A stretch of 64,000 nt of DNA, from the NCBI RefSeq assembly GCF_000820165.1, contig NZ_CDDD01000096.1, positions 1 to 64,000 on the forward strand. The letters are read 5' to 3'. The notes under the pieces are model-generated. The model was given only the letters and a program-made list of their open reading frames with translations, made no database searches and was not told the DNA's origin. Both the position numbers and the translations under genes were made by a program. Position 1 is the stretch's first letter. Every line of letters starts with the position of its first letter. The stretch is from Aeromonas taiwanensis (GTDB taxonomy: Bacteria > Pseudomonadota > Gammaproteobacteria > Enterobacterales > Aeromonadaceae). Of this stretch, positions 57,402-64,000 are shown piece by piece.

Positions 57402-58916
57402 TCATCGTGGCCGGGATGGTAACAGAGGTGCCTCATCGGCAGAAGCCGACAGGTCTGAGGGATCCCGGACAAGCCGGATCCCCTGCCCCTCGTACCAGGC
57501 GATATTGTGCTTGCCGTTCTGTTTGACGTGATAGAGCAGTTCGTCGGCCAGATGCACTGCCTCGGTGACCGTCATGTAGTCGCGCAGGCGGACGAGGCCG
57601 GCAGAGAAGGTGATGGGGGCGGGCAGTTCGGGGATTTGCAAGGAGTTGCCCAGCAGGCGCTTGGCCGAGTGGAGCATCATCTCGTCATTCTCCACCCCGT
57701 TGAACAGCACGATGAACTCCTCGCCGCCCCAGCGGATGGCGCAGTCTCCCTTGCGCACATTAGCCTTGAGGTGGCGGGCGAAGGCGATGAGCGCCATGTC
57801 CCCCACCCCGTGACCGTGGGTGTCATTGATGGACTTGAAGTTGTCGATGTCCAGGATCATCAGGCAGTCGTGCTCCTTGAGCAGAGCCTCGTCCAGGATC
57901 TCCCGCCTCGGCAGCCGGGTCAGGGGGTCGGTCTGGGCCAGGGTGCGCAGGCGGGTATAGAGGCGCTGCCCCGTCAGCATAAGCAGCAACATGGCGATCA
58001 CATAGAGCTTGAAGGCGGGGCCGTAGAACACCACTCGCCACAGGAAGTCGCCGTAGGCATAGGACCACTTGAGATGGAGCATCGACCCCGCCTTGGTGCG
58101 CATGAAGGGAGTGCTCAGGCAGAGGTGGAACGGGCGGCAGGGCTCGGCCTCCTCGAAGGAGATGACGACGCGGGTCGGATTGAGGTGCTCGAAGGGGCGC
58201 AACACGTCCTTGAACGCTTTGTCGACGTCGATGTCGATGCCCGTCAATCCATGGCGGTAGTCCTTTATCGCCGGGTCGTAATAGACGAAGGGGAAGTAGA
58301 GGGTGATGTTCTGCCGCCCGGTGAAGGTGTCGGTGTAAATATCGGAGACCCAGGCCTCATCTGTACTGCAGGGGGCGTGGGTGGAGGCGAAGGCGGCACA
58401 GCCGAAATAGTGGTTCCAGGGCTCGATCTCATCGAGACGGGTGTTGACCGGCAGCAGCCGGGGCGGAAGCATCTCTTTGTTGGCGACCATGCCGAGCATG
58501 CGGCGATCGTCATAGAAGGCGTAGAGGTTCAGCACCTTGGGGTTGGAGAGGACATATTGGTAGGCGGCCAGCATCTGGCTGGCGGGCGGCAACATGGGAA
58601 TGACCGCCATGCGCTCCTGGGTGGCGAGATAATACCCATAGGCATAGGCCGTCGCATCCCCGTTCTCGCTGAAGATGGGCGTCTTGATGCGGCTGTCGTC
58701 GATGAAGCGAGCCAGTTTTTCCGGCTCCAGGATGCGGGCCCGCTCGTAGAACACCGCAAACAGGTTGGGCTGTTTGGCGGTGATGAGCTCCATGTCGTGC
58801 CTGAGGCCGAGATAGGTGTAATAGAACACCATCACGAGCCCTGTCAGCGCCAGACAGAGCCAACCAAATCGGTTGAGCCAGTGGCGGGGTAGGCTGCGCA
58901 GCAGTGAGACGACCAT
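57402..58916 (-). CDS. membrane diguanylate cyclase with periplasmic sensor domain
   Basis: This 504-residue protein has TM1 (about residues 17-37) and a periplasmic region of about 260 residues resembling a double-Cache-type sensor with cysteines (CAAFASTHAPCS and EPCRPFHLC). TM2 (about 303-322) precedes a GGDEF domain with active GGEEF (AIRWGGEEFIVLF) and DPLTRLPRR. It should make c-di-GMP on an external signal. The start RBS is weak. It is the third GGDEF protein in the window. Confidence 0.9.
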   Translation of the reverse strand: MVVSLLRSLPRHWLNRFGWLCLALTGLVMVFYYTYLGLRHDMELITAKQPNLFAVFYERARILEPEKLARFIDDSRIKTPIFSENGDATAYAYGYYLATQERMAVIPMLPPASQMLAAYQYVLSNPKVLNLYAFYDDRRMLGMVANKEMLPPRLLPVNTRLDEIEPWNHYFGCAAFASTHAPCSTDEAWVSDIYTDTFTGRQNITLYFPFVYYDPAIKDYRHGLTGIDIDVDKAFKDVLRPFEHLNPTRVVISFEEAEPCRPFHLCLSTPFMRTKAGSMLHLKWSYAYGDFLWRVVFYGPAFKLYVIAMLLLMLTGQRLYTRLRTLAQTDPLTRLPRREILDEALLKEHDCLMILDIDNFKSINDTHGHGVGDMALIAFARHLKANVRKGDCAIRWGGEEFIVLFNGVENDEMMLHSAKRLLGNSLQIPELPAPITFSAGLVRLRDYMTVTEAVHLADELLYHVKQNGKHNIAWYEGQGIRLVRDPSDLSASADEAPLLPSRPR

Positions 58917-59081
58917 TCCGTGACGTTCCAGGATGAAAAGAGAACCTAGTGTTGTAACCGATGTCGTCCGGCATCACCAGACAAACCTGGGCGCTGCCGG
59001 CATGCACACCGTACCGCTCATGTCAGCATCATAGACGCTGGCTCCCGGCGTCCCTTGTATGTCCTGGCGATGAGTCGGGAT

Positions 59082-59972
59082 TCAGAGTGCTGCCGGGGGC
59101 TGTGATGCCTGCTGGGACTGGAACACCTCCTCCAGCGCCGCCACCAGGGCCCGCATGCGGCCCGTCTTCTGCACATCCGGGTGCAGCACCATCCAGATAT
59201 CGATGGGGTCGTGCTGGCCGGGCAGCAGGCGCACCAGGGCGGGGTCCTCCTCGGCGAGGAAGGTGGAGAGCAGGGCGATGCCGAGCCCCTGCCGGGCGGC
59301 CGCCATCAGCACCAGCTGGGCATTGCTCTGCAGGACCACGTTGGGCTCGTGGAGCGGCTCCCCGCACAGACTGTGCCAGTGGCGGGCGACGAGCTCCCTG
59401 GGAAACAGCAGCAGGTCGTGATCGTGCAGTGCCTGGCCATTGTGGGGCGTGCCGCGCCGGGCCAGGTAGTCGGGGGAGGCATAGAGCCCCATCTTGATGG
59501 TGGCGAGGCGCTTGACCACGAGATCCCCCTGCTCCGGGCGCACGCTGCGAATGGCGAGGTCCGCCTCCTGATTGGGGATGTCGCTGACGCTGACGGCCGT
59601 CAGCAGCTTGAGGCGGATGCCGGGGTGGCGCTGGCGCAGCAGGCTGAAGGCCGGCAGCACGAAGCCCTGGGCCAGGGTGTCCGTGGTGGCGATGCAGAGC
59701 TCCCCCTCCAGCTCCCCCAGGCTCGCGGTGCGCATCATGGCCAGCGCCGCCTGCGCCATGGCCTGTGCCTGGGGCAGCAGCGCCTCTCCGAGGGGGCTGG
59801 GGCGATAGTGTCTGGGGGTGCGGATAAACAGCTTGGCCCCCAGTTGCTGCTCGAGCAGGGTGATCCGCCGCCCGACGGTGGCCTGATCCACCCCGAGCTC
59901 GAGTCCGGCCTGGCGCAGGCTGCCTCGCCTGGCGAGGGCCAGAAAGAAGCGGGCATCGTCCCAGTTGATCAT
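59082..59972 (-). CDS. LysR-family transcriptional regulator
   Basis: This 296-residue protein has an HTH of the [36 protein letters not shown] type and a substrate-binding-like effector domain. GAGGAG lies six bases before the ATG. It is divergent from an MFS transporter across 266 bases that contain GTGATGCA direct repeats, so it probably controls that transporter. Confidence 0.92.
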   Translation of the reverse strand: MINWDDARFFLALARRGSLRQAGLELGVDQATVGRRITLLEQQLGAKLFIRTPRHYRPSPLGEALLPQAQAMAQAALAMMRTASLGELEGELCIATTDTLAQGFVLPAFSLLRQRHPGIRLKLLTAVSVSDIPNQEADLAIRSVRPEQGDLVVKRLATIKMGLYASPDYLARRGTPHNGQALHDHDLLLFPRELVARHWHSLCGEPLHEPNVVLQSNAQLVLMAAARQGLGIALLSTFLAEEDPALVRLLPGQHDPIDIWMVLHPDVQKTGRMRALVAALEEVFQSQQASQPPAAL

Positions 59973-60128
59973 GCTTGCTCCTCACTCAAGCAGGACGCCC
60001 GATTGGCGCCGCGATATTAGATGCCAGCGGGGACGGCAGCACAAGGGGCGCCAGGGCCGGGGTGTGCCAGGGTCAGGGCCTCGCCTGAACTGGTGGCTGC
60101 CCGGCCGGCGGGGCGTGCAACCCCCGGA

Positions 60129-60157
60129 GTGATGCACAAATGAGGCGGCGTGATGCA
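60129..60157 (+). promoter_or_regulatory. GTGATGCA direct repeats in the LysR/MFS control region
   Basis: GTGATGCA occurs at 60129-60136 and 60150-60157, exactly 21 bases apart, placing both on the same face of the helix. It may be a regulator-binding site. A TATCAT -10-like box follows at 60190. Confidence 0.35.
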
Positions 60158-60238
60158 GAACTGCCGCAGCCCGGGTCAGGCTGGGCCGCTATCATGGCGC
60201 CCCCGATTGCGGTTCGTTCGTCTGTCACTGGAGTCTCT

Positions 60239-61465
60239 ATGCCGTCCCCAAGCGCCCCCTCTTCCGATCACGCTCTGGCGGTGCGTCCTCGCCTGCTCTG
60301 GTTTCTCTCCTTGGCCCTGATGTCGGCCCTGCTCAACAGCAGCGTGCCCACCCCGCTCTATCCCCGCTACCAGGCGGCACTGACCCTGAGCGATCTCGGC
60401 CTCACCCTCATCTATGGCGGCTATGCGGGGGGCGTGCTGATCGCGCTGTTCGGGGTGGGCAACCTGGCCGGACGGGTGGCGGATCTGCGCACCCTGATCC
60501 TGCCGGCCCTGGTGGCGGTCGGGGGCGGGGCCCTGCTCTTCTCCCTGGCCGACAGCTTCTGGACCCTGCTGCTGGCGCGGGTCCTGGCCGGGATCGGCAC
60601 GGGCACCCTGACCGGCGCCGCCAACGTGGCGTTGCTGCGCTTCGGCCCGAAGGATGGCGGCAAGCGGGCGGCCCTGAACGCCACATTATCTTTCACCGCC
60701 GGGCTGGCGCTCGGCCCCGTGTTCAGCGGGCTGGCGTTGCAGCTGGACCTCTATCCGACCACGCTGCCGTTTCTGCTGATCCTGGGGATGGCGGGCTGCG
60801 CCATCGCGGGACTGGTGCTGAGCTGGCCAGAGGCGCCCAAAAGCGCGGCGCCAGCCACAAGCCCCCAGGGCGGGGGATCACTCGGGGAGGGGCTCAGGGC
60901 CACGGGGGCCGGGTTCTTCCTCTGCGCGCTGGCGCTCTTCACCGCCTGGGCGGTGGCGGCCAGCCTGTTGGCCATCGGTCCCAAGGTGGTGAGCGAGATG
61001 CTGGGCATGGGGGATCTGGGGCTGTTCGGTTATCTCGTCGCGGCCTACCTGGTGGTCTCCGGGCTCAGCCAGCTCTGGGCTCGCCGCCTGGATGCCCGCC
61101 TTACCCTGCAAAGCGGCGTGCTGGCACTGGCGCTGTGCGTGCTGCTCTTTGCCGGGGCCGTGCACGGCCTACCGAGCTGGCTGGCGGGGTTGGGGCTGCT
61201 GGTGGCGGGTTACGCCCAGGGGGCCGTGTTCGTGGGGAGTGCGACCCTGGTCAACCGCATCGCCCCCGCAGCCAGCCATGCGCGGCTGCTCTCCCTCTTC
61301 TATGTGATCGCCTATGTGGCGAACTGGGTGCCCGTGTTGCTGGGCTGGGTGAGCGACGGGGTCGGCCTTGGGGTTGCGCTGGATCTGCTCTTCGTCGGCA
61401 GCACGCTGACGAGCCTCTGGTTGGCATGGGCGGTGTCGCGGCGGCGCTTCGAGCCCGCCGCCTGA
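60239..61465 (+). CDS. MFS transporter
   Basis: This 408-residue inner-membrane protein has about 12 hydrophobic segments. The TM2-3 loop (GVGNLAGRVADLRTLI) is a degenerate motif A and GPVFSGLALQL lies in the TM5 region. The substrate is unknown; related proteins are drug or sugar exporters. GGAG six bases before the ATG at 60239 supports this start over the longer frame. It is divergent from the LysR gene and ends eight bases before a convergent hypothetical gene. Confidence 0.87.
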   Translation: MPSPSAPSSDHALAVRPRLLWFLSLALMSALLNSSVPTPLYPRYQAALTLSDLGLTLIYGGYAGGVLIALFGVGNLAGRVADLRTLILPALVAVGGGALLFSLADSFWTLLLARVLAGIGTGTLTGAANVALLRFGPKDGGKRAALNATLSFTAGLALGPVFSGLALQLDLYPTTLPFLLILGMAGCAIAGLVLSWPEAPKSAAPATSPQGGGSLGEGLRATGAGFFLCALALFTAWAVAASLLAIGPKVVSEMLGMGDLGLFGYLVAAYLVVSGLSQLWARRLDARLTLQSGVLALALCVLLFAGAVHGLPSWLAGLGLLVAGYAQGAVFVGSATLVNRIAPAASHARLLSLFYVIAYVANWVPVLLGWVSDGVGLGVALDLLFVGSTLTSLWLAWAVSRRRFEPAA

Positions 61466-61472
61466 GGGGCCG

Positions 61473-61934
61473 TCACTCGTCGACCAGGGCGACGCTCCCG
61501 GCATCCAGGTGGTGCATCCATTCCCGCAGGATCAGCAGGGCGGCGGCCACGCATCTCTCCCTCGGCAACTGGGCGGAGGCGAGGGGATCCCCCTCCATCA
61601 TGGCGGCCAGCTGGCCGAACAGGTGCTCGACGATCTCCCTGCTCTGCACCCGGCCGCCGAGCACCTCGGCCAGGGGCACGGGGCTTTGCAGGTGCAGCAC
61701 GGGGTGGGGCGGGATCAGCGCCGCGAGCGGCATCAGCACATCCTCCACCACCATGATGGCTTGCTCCAGTTCGAGGGGCGTCGGCGGGTCCCGGCGAAAG
61801 GGGCCGGGCGTCACGGCATCCAGGCCCAATGCCAGCGCAAATGCTTGGCTGGCGCCACCCTCCCCGGTGATCTGTACCCGGCTCTGGGTGTCACCCAGGC
61901 TCAGCAATACGGTGTCGTGCCCCTGTGCTGTCAT
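61473..61934 (-). CDS. hypothetical protein, no family recognised
   Basis: This 153-residue soluble protein has a beta-rich first third (TVLLSLGDTQSRVQITGEGG) and a helical remainder (PTPLELEQAIMVVEDVLMPLAALIPP, REIVEHLFGQLAAM). There is no signal peptide or membrane segment. AGGAG eight to nine bases before the ATG at 61934 favours it over 61964. It lies between an MFS gene (convergent) and the SAM-hydrolase gene (divergent). Coding character is good, but no function can be proposed. Confidence 0.65.
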   Translation of the reverse strand: MTAQGHDTVLLSLGDTQSRVQITGEGGASQAFALALGLDAVTPGPFRRDPPTPLELEQAIMVVEDVLMPLAALIPPHPVLHLQSPVPLAEVLGGRVQSREIVEHLFGQLAAMMEGDPLASAQLPRERCVAAALLILREWMHHLDAGSVALVDE

Positions 61935-62052
61935 GTCGTGGTCTCCTGCGTGCGAATAGCCCATGGATACACCCGTGCGGGCCGGATTGGCGAGTCATTT
62001 CGCCCCCCATTCGGGCATCAGGGGTTGCAAAGAATTTCCTGAATGGCAATCT

Positions 62053-62068
62053 GGACGTCCAAACGTCT
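62053..62068. promoter_or_regulatory. tandem MetJ-box-like site
   Basis: Two adjacent octamers, GGACGTCC and AAACGTCT, match the met box AGACGTCT at six and seven of eight positions. MetJ binds two or more adjacent boxes. The site lies 18 bases before the SAM-hydrolase ATG, a fitting target for a SAM-responsive repressor. Confidence 0.55.
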
Positions 62069-62085
62069 TTCAAAGGAGCCCTGAC

Positions 62086-62994
62086 ATGGATATTCGTATC
62101 GTCCCCCGCGCCCTCGTGCTTGCCCTTTCTCTAGTGGGAACAGGCGCCTTCGCCAACGAAGCCCTGGTATTCCAGACCGACTTCGGGCTCAAGGATGGCG
62201 CCGTCTCGGCCATGAAGGGGGTCGCCTTCGGGGTGGACCGCACCCTGCCGCTCCATGATCTGACCCACGAGATCCCGGCCTACAACATCTGGGAAGCCTC
62301 CTACCGCCTCTATCAGACACTGCAGTACTGGCCCAAGGGCACAGTGTTCGTCAGCGTGGTGGATCCGGGCGTCGGCACCGAACGCAAGTCGGTGGTGCTC
62401 AAGACCAGAAGCGGCCACTACATCGTCAGTCCGGACAACGGCACCCTGACCCTGGCGGCGGAGCACTTCGGCATCGAGGCGGTGCGCCAGATCGACGAGA
62501 AGACCAACCGCCTCAAGGGCTCCGAGAAGTCCTACACCTTCCACGGCCGCGACGTCTACGCCTACACCGGCGCCCGTCTCGCCTCCGGAGCCATCAGCTT
62601 CGAGCAGGTGGGGCCAGAGCTTCCCGCCGAGGTGGTGACCATCCCCTATCAGCCGGCAGTCGCCGAGCAGGATGGCACCCTGAAGGGCACCATCCCGATC
62701 CTGGATGTGCAGTACGGCAACGTCTGGACCAACATCGATGACACCTTGCTGACCAAGGCAGGCATCCACAAGGGGGACAACGCCTGCATCAGGATCAGCG
62801 AAGGGGATGCGCTGAAATATGAGGGCAAGGCACCCTACGTCAGCAGCTTTGGCGATGTGCCGGAGGGCCAGCCCCTGGTCTACCTCAACAGCCTGTTGCA
62901 GGTGTCGGTGGCCCTGAACATGGACAGCTTCGCCGCCAGACATCAGGTGCAATCCGGTGCCAACTGGCATATCAGCTTGAAGAAGTGTGGCTAG
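62086..62994 (+). CDS. SAM hydrolase / SAM hydroxide adenosyltransferase family, exported
   Basis: This 302-residue DUF62-family enzyme would split S-adenosylmethionine to adenosine and methionine. Signatures are TDFGLKDG, HDLTHEIPAYNI, VVDPGVGTERKSVV and SPDNGTLTLA. Unusually, the start MDIRIVPRALVLALSLVGTGAFANE is a Sec signal peptide with cleavage after FAN or FA, so the enzyme should be periplasmic. AAAGGAG lies seven bases before the ATG at 62086. A MetJ-like tandem box lies just upstream and a terminator downstream. Confidence 0.88.
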   Translation: MDIRIVPRALVLALSLVGTGAFANEALVFQTDFGLKDGAVSAMKGVAFGVDRTLPLHDLTHEIPAYNIWEASYRLYQTLQYWPKGTVFVSVVDPGVGTERKSVVLKTRSGHYIVSPDNGTLTLAAEHFGIEAVRQIDEKTNRLKGSEKSYTFHGRDVYAYTGARLASGAISFEQVGPELPAEVVTIPYQPAVAEQDGTLKGTIPILDVQYGNVWTNIDDTLLTKAGIHKGDNACIRISEGDALKYEGKAPYVSSFGDVPEGQPLVYLNSLLQVSVALNMDSFAARHQVQSGANWHISLKKCG

Positions 62995-63018
62995 ACGTGG
63001 TCAGCCATGTCTCTATTC

Positions 63019-63050
63019 GGGGCGGTGGGACTCCTGTCCACCGCCCCTTC
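63019..63050 (+). terminator. terminator of the SAM-hydrolase gene
   Basis: GGGGCGGTGG/CCACCGCCCC (63019-63028 with 63038-63047) is followed by TTCTCTT. Confidence 0.8.
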
Positions 63051-63097
63051 TCTTGGACGGTGGCGCCCTTTGTCACACCGGGGAGCTATCTCATCGA

Positions 63098-63115
63098 CTG
63101 TCATCCTTGTTTAAT
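63098..63115 (+). promoter_or_regulatory. possible Pho box half-site ahead of phoX
   Basis: CTGTCAT is identical to a PhoB half-site. The second half, after four bases (GTTTAAT), is poor, and a TTTAAT -10-like box overlaps it. PhoB control would suit a PhoX-type phosphatase, but the match is partial. Confidence 0.35.
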
Positions 63116-63187
63116 AAAGTGCCCCCATGCTGTGGCCGGACGCAGTGATTACGCAATGACGCCAGCAGAGACGACAAGGAACAATCG

Positions 63188-64000
63188 ATGAGCCGTTTTG
63201 ACGAGAGAGACAGCGCCAACCATCCCCGCGAGCAGGAGCCGGAATTCAACCGCCTCATCGAGGCGGGCCTGAGCCGCCGTGGTTTCCTCAAGGGGGTGGG
63301 TGCCGCCAGCATGGTGGCCTTCTTCGCCGCGAGCCCGGTGACCCAGGCTGTGGCCGCCGCCACCCGGCCGCTGCTCGGCTTCCAGGCCGTGCCCGCCTCG
63401 GTGGCCGACACCATAGTGGTGCCGCCCGGCTACAAGGCCGAGGTGCTGATCGCCTGGGGGGATGCCCTGTTTGCCGACGCCCCCGCCTTCAGCCAGAACA
63501 ACGATGCCAAGGCCCAGTCCCGCCAGTTTGGCGACAACAACGACGGCATGAGCTTCTTCTCCCTGGGCCCGGATCGCGCCCTGCTCGCCGTCAACAACGA
63601 ATACACCAACTACGAATACCTGTTTGCGGATGGCGGCAAGGCCCTCAGTGCCGGCGCCGTCGCCAAGGCCCAGGCGGCCCACGGGGTCTCCCTGGTGGAG
63701 CTGGTACGCAAAGATGGCAAGTGGCAGGCCAACCCCAAGGGGGCCCTCAACCGCCGCATCACCGCCACGACCCCCATGACCCTGAGCGGCCCGGCGGCGG
63801 GCCATGCCCTGCTCAAGACCCAGGCCGACCCCGAGGGGCGCACTGCCCTTGGCACCTTCAACAACTGCTCCAACGGCCAGACCCCCTGGGGCACCTACCT
63901 CACCTGCGAGGAGAACTTCAACGGCTACTTCGGCAGCGAGGGCAAGCCGGTGCTGGACAAGCGCGCCGCCCGCTACGGCCTGGCCGCCGAGGATGCGGGC
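63188..64000 (+). CDS. phoX: PhoX-family alkaline phosphatase, 5' part (runs off window)
   Basis: The open frame runs 271 codons to the window edge without a stop. The N-terminus has a twin-arginine signal (SRRGFLKGVGAASMVAFF after about 28 residues). The PhoX domain follows: VPPGYKAEVLIAWGD, DNNDGMSFF, LLAVNNEYTNYEYLF and GTFNNCSNGQTPWGTYLTCEENFNGYFG. PhoX enzymes are Ca/Fe-dependent periplasmic phosphatases exported folded by Tat. AAGGA lies seven bases before the ATG. Confidence 0.93.
   Translation, partial: MSRFDERDSANHPREQEPEFNRLIEAGLSRRGFLKGVGAASMVAFFAASPVTQAVAAATRPLLGFQAVPASVADTIVVPPGYKAEVLIAWGDALFADAPAFSQNNDAKAQSRQFGDNNDGMSFFSLGPDRALLAVNNEYTNYEYLFADGGKALSAGAVAKAQAAHGVSLVELVRKDGKWQANPKGALNRRITATTPMTLSGPAAGHALLKTQADPEGRTALGTFNNCSNGQTPWGTYLTCEENFNGYFGSEGKPVLDKRAARYGLAAEDAG

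Overview
The window is chromosomal DNA of a GC-rich gammaproteobacterium, most likely Aeromonas or a close relative. The call rests on gene content and order: gapA followed by a YeaD-type mutarotase, malQ-glgB-glgX, rimI-holD, ravA-viaA, prfC, an OhrR-type regulator, tandem NSS and LysE-family transporters and a PhoX phosphatase. The species call is inference, because no rRNA or complete marker set is present. There is no CRISPR array, insertion sequence, integrase or phage gene. Most of the window is well-spaced housekeeping and accessory metabolism, with many regulator/transporter pairs transcribed divergently.

Layout. 1-60 holds the 3' end of a tRNA and its terminator. 344-3457 has nadA, then yeaD and gapA on the minus strand. 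3804-10837 is a plus-strand alpha-glucan block (malQ, glgB, glgX) followed by msrB. 10908-18639 holds ChrA, a NUDT15-like Nudix enzyme, OhrR, two small envelope proteins, an Lrp-type regulator, a Cys-cluster HTH regulator divergent from an MFS pump, a HAD phosphatase preceded by two 26-codon ORFs on a 77-bp tandem repeat, and a DUF2799 lipoprotein. 18840-29394 holds a 2OG-Fe(II) oxygenase, two paralogous Na+-coupled symporters, a MocR regulator divergent from two LysE exporters, an Asp/Glu racemase, an exported DUF4432 sugar epimerase and a WaaP-type kinase. 29546-37910 has an acyl-CoA synthetase, a thioredoxin-like protein, rimI-holD, ravA-viaA and an EamA/Lrp pair. 37917-48401 has two GGDEF proteins, prfC, a SnoaL-like protein, a MarR-GNAT/hexapeptide acyltransferase pair, an ene-reductase divergent from its TetR regulator, and DUF2252. 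48634-52647 is LysR / agmatine deiminase / amidase. 52733-54490 is an AT-rich DUF2971 gene followed by about 800 bp of repeats. 54490-64000 ends with a flavocytochrome reductase, a DEAD-box helicase, a third GGDEF protein, a LysR/MFS pair, an exported SAM hydrolase and the 5' part of phoX.

How the genes fit together. malQ, glgB and glgX build, branch and debranch alpha-glucans. gapA and the mutarotase serve glycolysis. AguA produces N-carbamoylputrescine, and the adjacent amidase is a candidate for the next step in place of the usual nitrilase-type AguB. Several regulator/target pairs have a visible operator between them: TetR/ene-reductase, MocR/LysE, the Cys-cluster HTH/MFS pair, and MarR-GNAT.

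The observations most worth following up are: a tandem MetJ-box-like site in front of a SAM hydrolase that carries a signal peptide; the 77-bp repeat that creates two ATGA-coupled mini-ORFs ahead of the HAD gene; a highly structured, terminator-ended transcript candidate at about 14640-14853; a second possible leader RNA between the two NSS symporters; the AT-rich DUF2971 island with 140-bp direct repeats; a duplication of the lysR 3' end; and a hexanucleotide repeat inside the flavocytochrome gene.
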